A stretch of 64,000 nucleotides of DNA from Bradyrhizobium sp. JYMT SZCCT0180 (GTDB lineage: Bacteria > Pseudomonadota > Alphaproteobacteria > Rhizobiales > Xanthobacteraceae), in assembly GCF_018130165.1 (NCBI RefSeq), contig NZ_JAFCLZ010000001.1, positions 474,001 to 538,000 of the forward strand, given 5' to 3'. The translations under genes were made by a program, and so were the position numbers. How positions within the stretch are numbered: the stretch's first letter is position 1; the number at the start of each line of letters is the position of its first letter. Under the pieces are notes generated by a model. It was not told where the DNA came from. It saw only the letters and a list, made by a program, of their open reading frames with translations, and made no database searches. Shown piece after piece: positions 42,116 through 51,464 of this stretch.

Positions 42116-43219
42116 TTACTCGCTGCAGAACAGCCGTTTGAAATCGGCGCTGCCCGGCTGCAGACTCGCGTAGGCGGCGATCTCTTCGTCGCTGACATGA
42201 ATCTGGAGCGGCTCATCGCGGGTGATGCCGGCAATCGCAGCCCTCGCGGCCTCGTCGCTCGCGCCCTGGGCACGCGCCGCAACGTAGGCTTTGCGGGCAC
42301 CGATGCTGCGCACCTCGGCGAACGTCGACGGCGGCTGCAGCCCTGCAAAGCGTGTGTGCATCAGCTGCTCAACCGGCCGTCCGACCAGCTTGCGGACAAC
42401 AGGATCAGGATGGTCGGCGACCGGCTGCACCAGGAAGGCGTCCAGTGCCGTCATGTAGCTCGCGACCCGCAGGTATCCGGCGAGATGCGACAAGGGCGGG
42501 TGCCGCGGCGCGAGGACGTCGGCGAATGCTCCGTCCGCGGCGGTCGCGTTGGCGAGATAGCAGCGCCAGTGCTTGTGCGGCGGGAGCCCGGGATGCACGA
42601 ACCCCGCCCAGATCGCGCGCAACGCGTCCGCATCAATCTTGACCAGGATGCGCCGCACGTCCCCTTGATTTGACTTGAGGCTGATGCGGGCGCCGCCGTC
42701 AGCCGCCGACTCCGCCGTCCAGGCCGGGCCTGCGGAATGCAGGACCAGCCGGCGGCCCCCGCGCTCGGGCACAACAGTCCATTCCGACGTGGTCGAGACC
42801 GCGAGGTTGCGGATATGGGGATCCATTTGCGGCGTATCGATCGGGTCGGTCGCGGCGGTACGCTCTCGCATCTGCAGACGATTGCCGTCGAGCGTCACGC
42901 GGGTACGCCCGGCAAGGGGTGCATCGCTGCAAGCGCTGGGGCCGAGTTGCGCGCAAATGACGGCGCTGGTCGGCTGAAACTTCATGATGCGGCTCTCGGC
43001 CGCGCCGTCCTCGCCTATGACGAGAAGCTCCTCCATCGACACGACCGTGTCGCCGCGGATCAACGCGGGGAAGGTATCGTCAACGGAAATCCACCAACCG
43101 ACGAGATCGCGCGCTTCGAAAGCTGCCGCCGTTCTGCTGGCTGACCCGAAGGCGACGGCAAGCGTCAGCGCTGTCGCAACCAGCCGGGACAAGACGGGGG
43201 CCCCAGGGACAACGCACAT
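42116..43219 (-). CDS. exported protein of unknown function
   Basis: 367 aa from ATG 43219, which has GGAGG eight bases upstream. Signal peptide VATALTLAVAFGSASRTAAA. The N-terminal half (about 35-190) reads FEARDLVGWWISVDDTFPAL, followed by beta-rich segments like a lipocalin-type or stress-sensing domain, and repeats TDPIDTPQMDPHIRN. The C-terminal half is helical with conserved-looking PGLPPHKHWRCYLA and a final LQPGSADFKRLFCSE. Two Cys pairs are possible. I do not recognise a family. The next minus-strand gene lies about 75 bp upstream. Confidence 0.75.
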   Translation of the reverse strand: MCVVPGAPVLSRLVATALTLAVAFGSASRTAAAFEARDLVGWWISVDDTFPALIRGDTVVSMEELLVIGEDGAAESRIMKFQPTSAVICAQLGPSACSDAPLAGRTRVTLDGNRLQMRERTAATDPIDTPQMDPHIRNLAVSTTSEWTVVPERGGRRLVLHSAGPAWTAESAADGGARISLKSNQGDVRRILVKIDADALRAIWAGFVHPGLPPHKHWRCYLANATAADGAFADVLAPRHPPLSHLAGYLRVASYMTALDAFLVQPVADHPDPVVRKLVGRPVEQLMHTRFAGLQPPSTFAEVRSIGARKAYVAARAQGASDEAARAAIAGITRDEPLQIHVSDEEIAAYASLQPGSADFKRLFCSE

Positions 43220-43293
43220 ATGACAGTCCTCCGTCCCGAGCGGATTCCGCTTCCTCCATCGCGTCTTGGCCGCGGCAAACCACCTGTTGCAAA

Positions 43294-43521
43294 TCAATTG
43301 CGGCTACGCATGTCCTTGGGCCGATCAGGGCCGGGCGGCCCGGTGATCTTCAGCAATATCCAGGTGGCGAGGCAGGCGCCGACGACCGAGCCAACGGAAC
43401 GAAACAGGTAAAGCTGATCGGTGCTGGACGCGAGCCACCGTCCCGCGAAATCGCCGAGGACCCCTCCCACCGGAATGAACACAAGCCAAAGTGCAAAGCG
43501 CCAAACCGGTTTGTTCAGCAC
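43294..43521 (-). CDS. small two-helix membrane protein (tentative)
   Basis: 75 aa from a GTG at 43521 with GAGGAA nine bases upstream. VLNKPVWRFALWLVFIPVGG begins the first helix and FRSVGSVVGACLATWILLKI forms the second, with an RWLASSTDQLYLF loop between and a basic PGPDRPKDMRSRN tail. The frame is open far upstream but there overlaps the GGDEF-EAL gene in a different reading frame. Gene reality rests on the ribosome binding site and helix composition. Confidence 0.5.
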   Translation of the reverse strand: MLNKPVWRFALWLVFIPVGGVLGDFAGRWLASSTDQLYLFRSVGSVVGACLATWILLKITGPPGPDRPKDMRSRN

Positions 43522-43772
43522 GGTGATCGTTCCTCGACCGCCTTCGCCAACCCCGACTTCTCCGGCGCCATGACGATTCCACGAAATGGAGCCGGCGTAC
43601 CACGGATGCGGGCTCCTCGCCCGCGGATTGCACGCTACCACGCCGTTGCAGGAAACGTGAAGGTTTTCGGATGCCGGCCCCGCATGAGCAAAGCGATGCG
43701 CGGGGATGGGCCAACCAATTCCGGTGTCGCATACTTTGGCGAACCGGGCGGGCAGAAGGTCCCACCGAGATG

Positions 43773-46433
43773 TCAGGCGACGGCTTGCCGCTCGCTCTCG
43801 GGAAGGACCTGCAGCAATAATTCGCCGAACGGCACGGGCTTGCTGAAGAGATATCCCTGGCCCAGGGCAATTCCGAGCGCGCGGATCTTTTCGACCTGTT
43901 CGGATGTCTCGACGCCTTCGGCGACGATCGAAAGGTTCAACGTCTTCGCAAGCTGGACGATCGATCCGAGGACGGCAACGGTCTCGGCGCGACCGATCCT
44001 GTCGATGAACGACTTGTCGATCTTGACCTTGTTGAACGGAAAAGCGGTCAGATAAGACAGTGACGAATAGCCGACGCCGAAATCGTCGAGCGCGATGGAA
44101 ACGCCAAGCCGCTTCAGGCGTTCGAGCGTCTTGAGATTTTCCTGGCTGTCGGCCAGAAAGACGCTCTCGGTGATCTCGAGCTCCAGCCGCGTCTCGGCAA
44201 GTCCGCTGTCTGCCAACGCGGCCATGACGGAATCGACGAGGGTGCCGCCCGCAAATTGCAGAGCCGAGAGGTTGACGGCAACCTTGATATCGTCCGGCAG
44301 CAACACGGCGTGGCGACACGCCTTGGCGAGCACGAGATCGCCGAGCTCGCCGATCAGTCCCCCCTGTTCCGCAACCGGAATGAATTCAGCGGGAGGGATC
44401 AGGCCCCTGGTCTTGTGGCGCCAGCGCGCCAGCGCCTCGACCGAGGTCGCGCGGCCCGTCGAGAGCTCGAATATCGGCTGATAGAACACCTCGATCTCTT
44501 CGCGCCAGATCGCCTCGCGAAGCTCGATTTCAAGGATGTCGCGCTGGTCGGCTTCGGCCTTGAGCTCCGGCGAGTAGAGATGGAAACCATTTCGACCGGC
44601 ATTCTTCGACTTGTAGAGCGCAAGGTCGGCATTGCGAAGAATTTCATCGACGCGCGTGCCATGCTCGGGCACCACGGCGACACCGATGCTGCATCCGATC
44701 ACGACCGGGTGGCCGTCAATTTCATAGGGTTCGGCAATGGCCTGGACCAGGCGCGCGGCGAGTGTTGCGGCGTCGTCCTGCAGCGCGGACGGCCCCGGCG
44801 CCACGATCAGCGCAAACTCGTCGCCGCCGATCCGGGCCGCCGTATCGACGGTTCGGGCCTGCGCCTTGATCCGGCCGGCGACCTGCTTGAGAAGCGCATC
44901 GCCGCAGTGGTGACCGAGCGCGTCGTTGACGGACTTGAACTTGTCGAGATCGAGCAGGAGCACGGCGAACGGCGCATGGTGCAGAAGATACTTGTCCAGC
45001 GCTTCGTCAAGCGAGCCCCTGAACAGGTTGCGATTCGCAAGGCCGGTCAGGCTGTCATAGTGCGCCAGCCTCTCGATGCGGTCCTCGGAGGCCTTGCGTT
45101 CGGTGATGTCCTCATGCGTCGCAACCCAGCCTCCGCTCTCGCGCCGTCCATAGGAAATATGGATGACGCGCCCGTCCGGAAACTGCACCGTGTTCGAGGT
45201 GTTTTCCGACTTGGCGAGCCGGTCCTTGAGGTCGACCAGATAGGCGTCGAGATCACGCACGGCCTCCTGGTGCGCAAACACCTCGCGGAAGTTCATGCCG
45301 ACCCTGATGTTGTCAGGCGAAAGCTCATAGGCATCGAGCCATTGCCGGTTGAACGCGATCAGGCGATCGTCGCCATCGAACATGCTCAATCCCTGCGGAA
45401 GGTTTCGCAGCGCGTCCTCGAATTTGCTCAGGGAGTCGCGCAATTCGCGCTGCGCCGCGTCGAGCGCCTTCTGTCTTCGCCAGTGCAGCGCGGTCGCCAT
45501 CAGGATGATGAAAGTGAGCAGAAGCGCGCCACCGAGATAGATTTTCTGCCTGGCTTGAGAGCGCGAATAGATCTCCTGCTCCGAAATGCCGGCGGTAAAG
45601 ATCAGCGGAAAAACCCGCGATCGGCGCGCGGTGATCAACCTGTTGCTCCGGTTCGCGCGACCTTCGCTCCCGCTCCAGTTCCAATATTGGCTATAGGCGC
45701 TGTCCCGTAACGCGCCTTCGACGTGGCCGGGATTGCGCTGTCCCAGCACCGTGCCCTGGTCTATTCCCCGCGCAGCGAGCACGATGTAGTCGGCATTTCG
45801 GAGGACAAGGGTCCCTCCGATACCCAGCTTTGCGGTGTCGTAGAACCTGCCGACCAGATCCACGCTGATCGAGCCTACGACGACGCCCGCCGGACCTTTG
45901 CCATGGTCGAACAGCTTTCTGGCGATCTGGATGGTCCATTTGTTCGACGCCCGCCCGAACACCGGCTTTGCGACATAGAGCCGGTCTTCGGCCAGCTCCA
46001 TCACCTTGGCGAAGTGCTCCCGGTCGCCGAGATAGAGCGGCGGGCCGGAGTAGCCGGTCGTGGTATCGAACAAATAGCCGTTCGATCCGATCAGCGAGAA
46101 CTGAACCACGTCGCCGCTCGCCATCTGCGCTTTAGCGGCCCAGAATTTCAGGCTGAAGGCGGCCGGATCCTGGGCGTAAAGCGCACGCACGACCAGCAGT
46201 GACTGGTCTACCCGCTCGAATATCCGCTCGGTATTTTCCTCGAACAGTTGAGCGACACTGTTCCCGTGCGCCCGCGCCTGTTGCAGCGCTTCCGTTCGTT
46301 CCGAAGACGTGATCGCGAAGTAGCCGATCCACACCAGCGGCAAAAAGAACAGCGCGATTTGCAGCGGGGCATTTCGCTGGATTCCCTTTACAGCCTTGCG
46401 GAGCAATCTGCGGGCGTGAATCACGGCACGCAA
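43773..46433 (-). CDS. membrane-bound GGDEF-EAL protein with periplasmic sensor and PAS domain
   Basis: c-di-GMP turnover enzyme of 886 aa. TM1 at about 25-42, periplasmic dCache/CHASE-like sensor about 45-290, TM2 about 298-317, PAS about 330-445 (FEDALRNLPQGLSMFDGDDR), GGDEF about 450-610 and EAL about 625-880. The synthase motif is intact (IGGDEF 535-540) with an RxxD inhibitory site at 527-530. The hydrolase motif is intact: EALARWRH (666 on), AVNLS, ELEITES, ALDDFGVGYSSL, KIDKSFI and VAEGVET. Either or both activities may operate. The first codon is TTG (46433); a GTG at 46424 is a fair alternative. Confidence 0.92.
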   Translation of the reverse strand: MRAVIHARRLLRKAVKGIQRNAPLQIALFFLPLVWIGYFAITSSERTEALQQARAHGNSVAQLFEENTERIFERVDQSLLVVRALYAQDPAAFSLKFWAAKAQMASGDVVQFSLIGSNGYLFDTTTGYSGPPLYLGDREHFAKVMELAEDRLYVAKPVFGRASNKWTIQIARKLFDHGKGPAGVVVGSISVDLVGRFYDTAKLGIGGTLVLRNADYIVLAARGIDQGTVLGQRNPGHVEGALRDSAYSQYWNWSGSEGRANRSNRLITARRSRVFPLIFTAGISEQEIYSRSQARQKIYLGGALLLTFIILMATALHWRRQKALDAAQRELRDSLSKFEDALRNLPQGLSMFDGDDRLIAFNRQWLDAYELSPDNIRVGMNFREVFAHQEAVRDLDAYLVDLKDRLAKSENTSNTVQFPDGRVIHISYGRRESGGWVATHEDITERKASEDRIERLAHYDSLTGLANRNLFRGSLDEALDKYLLHHAPFAVLLLDLDKFKSVNDALGHHCGDALLKQVAGRIKAQARTVDTAARIGGDEFALIVAPGPSALQDDAATLAARLVQAIAEPYEIDGHPVVIGCSIGVAVVPEHGTRVDEILRNADLALYKSKNAGRNGFHLYSPELKAEADQRDILEIELREAIWREEIEVFYQPIFELSTGRATSVEALARWRHKTRGLIPPAEFIPVAEQGGLIGELGDLVLAKACRHAVLLPDDIKVAVNLSALQFAGGTLVDSVMAALADSGLAETRLELEITESVFLADSQENLKTLERLKRLGVSIALDDFGVGYSSLSYLTAFPFNKVKIDKSFIDRIGRAETVAVLGSIVQLAKTLNLSIVAEGVETSEQVEKIRALGIALGQGYLFSKPVPFGELLLQVLPESERQAVA

Positions 46434-47015
46434 TCCCGCGCGAGCCGGAAACCCACGGTTGCGCTCTCAGAGCATAGCAACGCCTTCAAATATGACATCG
46501 ACTATCTTCGCCTGAACCGCCCGGGCGTCCGCATGGCCGCGGCCGGGCACCGCCGAGATCTTGCAATCCCCGAACCTAGCGTCGGCGGCCTTAAGTTTTG
46601 GTGTTCGGGCAGGCTTAATGTTTATGTCAAAAACCCCGTAACATCACCGAGATAGCCGCGATCCTGCGACCCGGCCTCTGCCCTGCGGGTCGAAGCCGCG
46701 CGGGGCCGCTAAGTCACGCTCTCTCAGGTCAAATGGGGCGGGATCGAACCATCCGGCTTCGCCTGACGGCTACACCACGGCGAGCCGTTGCTCGGCGACT
46801 TCTTCGAATGCGGCGTGACTGAGATTAATGGTGCCCAGGGGCAGCACATAACTTCAATATCATGACCCATCATCTAGTCTCACGCCCAATCGCCGCGCTT
46901 CGTTGCATTTGATCTGAATAGATAATTCGGCATCAGTGCGGATCGCTCGTTGTCACTCGCTCTCATTCCGTCTAAATCTTGAGTGTGGAAAGCAGTGTGT
47001 AAAGGAAGCTGGGCG
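46434..47015. other. intergenic region before the integrase
   Basis: About 580 bp with no credible complete gene. A tRNA-like string TGGTGCCCAGGGGC (46829-46842) would match a tRNA 3' end with CCA read on the minus strand, but no clover-leaf surrounds it. The stretch also reads as a 25-codon open fragment on the minus strand, so it may be a gene remnant. The left attachment site of the element is expected here; I could not pair it with a repeat on the other side. Confidence 0.4.
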
Positions 47016-48242
47016 ATGGCGAAGGGGCGGGACAAACTTTCGGCGGTGATGGTGCGGCAAGCGCCTGCCGGCAAATACGGCGACGGCGGCGGCCTCTGGT
47101 TATGCAAAGGCAGCAAAGACGCCGGAAGCTGGGTGCTGCGAGTGGCCGTGCATGGGCGGCTGCGGCACATGGGGCTCGGGTCCATTTCCGACGTTGGCCT
47201 GAAGGAAGCCCGCGACGCCGCTGAAAAATGGCGGGCCACCGTGCGCGCTGGCAACGATCCGATCAAGGTCAGGGAGCGAGCCAAGCGCGAGGCCGCGCGC
47301 AACCTGCACATGCTGAAGGATGTCGCCGACGACTTCTTTGAGGGCTACAAGGCGCGGCTGAAGGGAGATGGCACGGCCGGCCGTTGGTTCTCGCCGTTGA
47401 CGCTGCATGTCCTCCCTAGGCTCGGCAAGGTGCCTGTCGCGAACCTCGATCAGGTCGATATTCGCGACACGCTTCGGCCGCTGCGCGACACAAAGCCCGA
47501 GACGATGCGAAAGGCGCTCAACCGGCTCAACCTGGTCGTTCGCCATGCCGCTGCGCTTGGCCTCGACGTAGATACGCGAATCATCGACAAGGCCCGGGCT
47601 CTGATCGGCAGCGGCAACAGCAAGGCCGGAAAAATCCCGGCCATGGCGTGGCAGGACGTTCCGGCGTTCTATGCAAGCCTGAATGACGGCAGCGTGACGC
47701 ATCTCGCTCTGCGCCTCCTGATCCTGACGGGCGTTCGCTCTGCTCCGCTGAGGTTCATCCGCGAGGATCAGATCACGCGCGAGAAGATCGATGGGCACGA
47801 GATCGACATTTGGACGGTGCCGGCAGAGGCAATGAAGGGGCGAAAAGGCCAGACGGAGGCCTTTCGGGTGCCGTTATCGGCAGAGGCCATGAACGTGATC
47901 GAACAGGCGAAGCGGCTCGCACGCGGCGGGTATCTTTTCCCGAATGTCACAGGCAAGGGCGTAGCCAGCGATATGACGCTCTCCATGTTCATGCGCCGGG
48001 CAAAGCTGGAGGCGCGTCCACATGGCTTCCGTTCATCCCTTCGGGACTGGCTGGCGGAAGCTACAGACGCGCCGCACGAAGTGGCAGAGACGATCCTGCA
48101 GCACGTTGCCGGTAGCAAAGTGACGCGGGCTTACCGCCGGACGGACTTCATCGAACAGCGTCGCGCGTTGATGGAGCGATGGGCCGACCACGCGACCGGC
48201 AATAGCGGCAAGATTGTTCGGTTGGTGGAGGCGCACGGCTGA
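47016..48242 (+). CDS. tyrosine recombinase / integrase (P4-like, DUF4102 N-terminus)
   Basis: Site-specific recombinase (408 aa) that inserts and excises the element. The ATG at 47016 follows AAAGGAAG. N-terminal DUF4102-like arm-binding domain (KYGDGGGLWLCKGSKDAGSW, GLGSISDVGLKEARDAAEKW), central SAM-like core-binding domain, and C-terminal catalytic domain with R241 (LTGVRSAPLR), H336-x-x-R339 (HGFRSSLRDW), H363 (ILQHVAGS) and nucleophile Y373 (VTRAYRRTD). All catalytic residues are present, so it should be active. Such enzymes commonly target tRNA 3' ends. The next gene starts within the stop codon. Confidence 0.95.
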   Translation: MAKGRDKLSAVMVRQAPAGKYGDGGGLWLCKGSKDAGSWVLRVAVHGRLRHMGLGSISDVGLKEARDAAEKWRATVRAGNDPIKVRERAKREAARNLHMLKDVADDFFEGYKARLKGDGTAGRWFSPLTLHVLPRLGKVPVANLDQVDIRDTLRPLRDTKPETMRKALNRLNLVVRHAAALGLDVDTRIIDKARALIGSGNSKAGKIPAMAWQDVPAFYASLNDGSVTHLALRLLILTGVRSAPLRFIREDQITREKIDGHEIDIWTVPAEAMKGRKGQTEAFRVPLSAEAMNVIEQAKRLARGGYLFPNVTGKGVASDMTLSMFMRRAKLEARPHGFRSSLRDWLAEATDAPHEVAETILQHVAGSKVTRAYRRTDFIEQRRALMERWADHATGNSGKIVRLVEAHG

Positions 48243-48751
48243 TGGACACCCCCGGTACGGCGTGGGACATCGAAGCGCTCCTTGTTGCTCGGGACCGTGG
48301 ACGATCGATTGGCAATGCTCGCGATCTCGTAATTCTTGACTGGCTAGCGAAGGGCGACACGCGGCCATTCGCGGACTGGATCATGTGCGGCCATGTCCCA
48401 TCTCGCGAAGTGCTGCTAGCGCTGGCGGTGATGATGACGCGCGGCGACAATCCCCGTATCGATCCTGCCGGTCTTGAGGACCCGAAGATGCGCGAGATCG
48501 CGGAAATTTTTCCGCTTAGCATCGAAGTCACCGGCAAGGGAAAGCGTGGGCGAAACCTGGAGAGGATCCAGCGCGACCGCGGGATTGCGTTGGCGGTTGC
48601 GAAAGAGATGGCAGTAGGATCGAGCTACGACCAGGCGCTTAGCGCTGTGACCGATTGGCTCCCCAGTACTGGCGTCTTTCTTGAACGCGATGCGGTCGAG
48701 AAAGCCTACAAGGCGCACAAGCCGAAGCGCAGCGGTACGAACTCATGCTAA
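48242..48751 (+). CDS. element-encoded protein of unknown function
   Basis: 169 aa. Its ATG overlaps the integrase stop (TGATG), so it is translated with it. The sequence is helical with AWDIEALLVARDRGRSIGN, DLVILDWLAKGDTRPFADWIMCG, RGRNLERIQRDRGIALAVAKEM and a C-terminal KKAYKAHKPKRS-like basic stretch, which would suit DNA binding. Similar small proteins accompany integrases and AlpA regulators in rhizobial elements. No family is recognised. Confidence 0.75.
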   Translation: MDTPGTAWDIEALLVARDRGRSIGNARDLVILDWLAKGDTRPFADWIMCGHVPSREVLLALAVMMTRGDNPRIDPAGLEDPKMREIAEIFPLSIEVTGKGKRGRNLERIQRDRGIALAVAKEMAVGSSYDQALSAVTDWLPSTGVFLERDAVEKAYKAHKPKRSGTNSC

Positions 48752-48817
48752 TCTGTACCGTGATCTCGTAATTCGTATCGGCAATGATCAGCCCCATCGA
48801 AATCGATGAGGCTGAAA

Positions 48818-49033
48818 ATGACCGCAACCGAACTCACCACCCTGCCCGATCCGCTGCTGAACGTGCAGGAAAGCGCACGCCTTGCCGGTGTTTCCGTGCC
48901 GACCTTCTGGCGGCGTGTCGCTGACGGCACCTTTCCGCAACCAGTGAAGCTCGGGAAGCTTTCGCGTTGGCCACGCTCGGAAATCATCGACGCTTTCGAA
49001 CGCATGAAGGCCGCGCGCCAAGTCGCCGCCTGA
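48818..49033 (+). CDS. AlpA-family excisionase/transcriptional regulator
   Basis: 71 aa from ATG 48818 (GAGG upstream; an ATG at 48806 adds four residues). Winged helix-turn-helix of the AlpA/MerR-like type: LLNVQESARLAGVSVPTFWRRV, then FPQPVKLGKLSRWPRSEIIDAF, the standard AlpA layout. In P4-like satellites AlpA turns on int for excision; in this element it may play that role or act as Xis itself. Followed by a hairpin. Confidence 0.92.
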   Translation: MTATELTTLPDPLLNVQESARLAGVSVPTFWRRVADGTFPQPVKLGKLSRWPRSEIIDAFERMKAARQVAA

Positions 49034-49046
49034 CCGATCCGCCACA

Positions 49047-49063
49047 CCGGGCAAAAAGCCCGG
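49047..49063 (+). terminator. short hairpin after alpA-like gene
   Basis: CCGGGC (49047-49052) and GCCCGG (49058-49063) around an A5 loop, followed by CCCCCATTTTC. It lies 14 bp after the AlpA stop. Weak stem; probable attenuator rather than full terminator. Confidence 0.55.
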
Positions 49064-49174
49064 CCCCCATTTTCAGGAAAGCCGGGCGGGTCGCGAGAGA
49101 AACTGCACCGTAAAGCAGTGCATTTCTATATCACCGCTACCGCCCTTGCAAGATCGCAACGTTGCGAGGGCATC

Positions 49175-49642
49175 ATGTCTGAAGAATTCACCCCACAATT
49201 CCCGCGTACGATCGCCCGAGCCGATTGGCGCGCGCCGCTGGATCATCCCGCAGTTGAAGCCGTCGCGAAACGCCTCGATCACCTTTATCGAAACTACGGC
49301 CTATCAGAGACGCACCGCGCCGAAATGCTCGTGCGGTACGCGCTCCTGGCCGAAGCAGACAAGTTGATCGACGCCCTCACGCGCTCGATGTCGATGTTTG
49401 CCGGCCGCGACATGAATAACGAACCGCTGCGCGACCCAGGTATTAGGCCGGCAAAGCCGGTAAGTGGCGGCGCTTCCGGCGGCGATGCGCTCAACGCGGC
49501 CGTCGGCTTCGCGCTGCGGCTGGCTGAGTGGCTGAAGCGGCTGGAAGACCTGTACGGCGTCACCGCCTGGAAGTATCTGGGCGAGATCGTGCCGCGAGAC
49601 GAGGACGGAAATCCGTTCCTGTCTCCGGGCGACGACATCTAG
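49175..49642 (+). CDS. element-encoded protein of unknown function
   Basis: 155 aa from ATG 49175 with GCGAGGG upstream. Mostly helical: HPAVEAVAKRLDHLYRNYGL, HRAEMLVRYALLAEADKLID, ALNAAVGFALRLAEWLKRLE and a short acidic end (PRDEDGNPFLSPGDDI). The stop is 8 bp before the start of the P-loop protein, so the two are probably made together. No family recognised; a partner or loader of the P-loop protein is a guess from position. Confidence 0.7.
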   Translation: MSEEFTPQFPRTIARADWRAPLDHPAVEAVAKRLDHLYRNYGLSETHRAEMLVRYALLAEADKLIDALTRSMSMFAGRDMNNEPLRDPGIRPAKPVSGGASGGDALNAAVGFALRLAEWLKRLEDLYGVTAWKYLGEIVPRDEDGNPFLSPGDDI

Positions 49643-49650
49643 GGCGCGCC

Positions 49651-51405
49651 GTGGCTGATATCGAGATGCTTGGCGCCCTTGATTGGACGAATGACCTCCC
49701 GCCGGTGGCCGCTTATGAGGCGGACGGGCGGATCGAGTTTGCGCCGTACTTACCGGAGATGGTTGCGGATAAGCTGCCGGCAACTGCCAGTGCCGTCATG
49801 CCGGCCGCGTCAGGGAAGCCCGCGAACCAGCCCGCGCCCGTTGCCGGTCCTGCGCCGGCCGCCGATATTCGCGGTGACAGGCTGGCTAGCGAGCCCATCT
49901 ACATCGTCAAAGGGGAAGTTCACGAAGCGGTTGACCGTGCGATGGCTGTTCTTTCGAACGCTTCGCTCGGTATCTACGCTCGCGGCGATGACCTTGTGCG
50001 GGCAGTCACATATTGCATGCCAGCAAGAACCCTCACTGTAGCAAAGCAAGGCGAAAACGTCGATCGCCCGGACGGAGCGGTCATTATCACGACCCTTTCC
50101 GATGTAGCGTTGGTCGAAACACTCACTCGCCACAGAAGATTTGCGAAATGGGACGGCCGCGCCGACAAGTTTGTGCCGTGTGACTGCCCCGCAGAAGTCG
50201 CGCGCATGATCCTGGCCAATAAGGGCCACGGCTGGGCCGACGTACCCCGCTTGCGGGCCGTTATCAGCGCGCCAACGCTACGGCCTGACGGAACGGTTCT
50301 CTGTGCGCCGGGGTACGACGCGGCCACCGGCCTCCTGCTGGTCGGAGATCGCATCTGGTGGCAGGTACCTGACAGTCCGTCTAAACGCGATGGATTGGAC
50401 GCCCTTGACGCCCTGGTGGAGCCGATAGGCGCATTTCCCTTCGTCGATAATGCTGACCGCGCTGCCGCCCTCGCGCTGCTCATTTCAAGCGTCATGCGGC
50501 CCTGCCTCAGGACCGTTCCCATGTTCGCTATCTCCGCGCCTGCGGCGGGAACCGGAAAGAGCCTTCTCGTTGACATCGCCGCCATCCTGGCGACGGGCCG
50601 CAAGGCGGCTGTCATCACGCCGACGCAGGACGAAGCGGAACTTGAAAAACGGATCGGTGCCGCCGCGCTTGCCGGCGATCAGATAATCAGCATCGACAAT
50701 GTCACCCACATCCTGCGCAGTGACCAGCTTTGCCAGATGTTGACGCAAGATGAGGTTCAGGTTCGAGTGCTCGGCGCATCCAAGAATGTCCGCATCCCTT
50801 CGACCGCTCTCATCTGCGCGACGGGCAACAATCTGTCGATCCACGGCGATTTGAATCGCCGAGCCATTCGCATCCGGCTTGATGCCAAATGTGAGCGACC
50901 CGATGAGCGCCGCTTTGATCACGATGCGACCGCCCTTTCATTGCGTAAGCGTGCCGAGCTCGTTGCCGCCGCCTTGACGATAGTTCGTGCCTACCTGTCT
51001 GCCGGTGCCCCAAGCCAAGCTTCGCCGATGGGGTCGTTCGAGGATTGGTCCGACACCGTGCGATCGGCGCTGATCTGGCTGGGCATGGGTGACTGCCGGG
51101 GCGATGTCGATGCAATGCGGGCAGATGATCCCGAGAAGGCGGAACTGGCTGAGATCATCGACGCGCTTCCGACCGGCAGGTTCACGGTTCGGGAAATTGC
51201 TCACAGCGTCGCTGAGAGCCCGGAAATGCGAGAGGTTTTCGTGAGCTTCATCGCGCGAAACGGCGTGTTTGCCACAAAGAGTTTCGGCCGTTATCTGGCG
51301 CGGTTCCGTGGGACCATTATCGGCGGGCGCTCGATCGAGCTAGTGACCAAAGACATTCACGGCGCTGTCTGGCAGGTTCGCGGCCAAGCCGGTCAAGAAT
51401 GGTGA
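49651..51405 (+). CDS. P-loop NTPase of an integrated element (helicase-like)
   Basis: 584 aa from GTG 49651 (weak AGGGCG upstream). A low-complexity PAPVAGPAPAAD linker near 60-72 follows a short N-terminal part. The middle (85-235) includes WADVPRLRAVISAPTLRPDG, a segment seen before the ATPase domain in phage/satellite primase-helicase proteins. Walker A is SAPAAGTGKS (K303), Walker B IISIDN (D349), sensor-like CATGNN (389-394) and a possible Arg finger NRRAIRI (about 402-408). It likely acts on replication or stabilisation of the excised element, like P4 alpha, though no TOPRIM primase motif is seen. Confidence 0.82.
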   Translation: MADIEMLGALDWTNDLPPVAAYEADGRIEFAPYLPEMVADKLPATASAVMPAASGKPANQPAPVAGPAPAADIRGDRLASEPIYIVKGEVHEAVDRAMAVLSNASLGIYARGDDLVRAVTYCMPARTLTVAKQGENVDRPDGAVIITTLSDVALVETLTRHRRFAKWDGRADKFVPCDCPAEVARMILANKGHGWADVPRLRAVISAPTLRPDGTVLCAPGYDAATGLLLVGDRIWWQVPDSPSKRDGLDALDALVEPIGAFPFVDNADRAAALALLISSVMRPCLRTVPMFAISAPAAGTGKSLLVDIAAILATGRKAAVITPTQDEAELEKRIGAAALAGDQIISIDNVTHILRSDQLCQMLTQDEVQVRVLGASKNVRIPSTALICATGNNLSIHGDLNRRAIRIRLDAKCERPDERRFDHDATALSLRKRAELVAAALTIVRAYLSAGAPSQASPMGSFEDWSDTVRSALIWLGMGDCRGDVDAMRADDPEKAELAEIIDALPTGRFTVREIAHSVAESPEMREVFVSFIARNGVFATKSFGRYLARFRGTIIGGRSIELVTKDIHGAVWQVRGQAGQEW

Positions 51406-51426
51406 TGTCGCCGCGCGGATCAGTCT

Positions 51427-51455
51427 GGCAGGCCCTTGCTTGGCAGTGGCCTGCC
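51427..51455. terminator. hairpin between convergent genes
   Basis: GGCAGGCC (51427-51434) pairs with GGCCTGCC (51448-51455) with a 13-base loop. It lies between the stop of the P-loop gene and the stop of the convergent small membrane gene. No T run, so it may act in either direction or only as a 3' stabiliser. Confidence 0.5.
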
Positions 51456-51464
51456 GGCCTCTCT

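Noticed and set aside
43294..44319. One 341-residue gene on the minus strand
   Set aside because: The upstream two thirds overlap the GGDEF-EAL gene in another frame and are Arg/Ser-rich; only the last 75 codons, with helices and a ribosome binding site, look real.
46829..46842. tRNA 3' end (TGGTGCCCAGGGGC) as the attachment site of the element
   Set aside because: No tRNA clover-leaf surrounds it, no matching copy was found near 51.4-52.4 kb, and the same bases read as an open 25-codon fragment on the minus strand. It remains only a remark in the gap entry.
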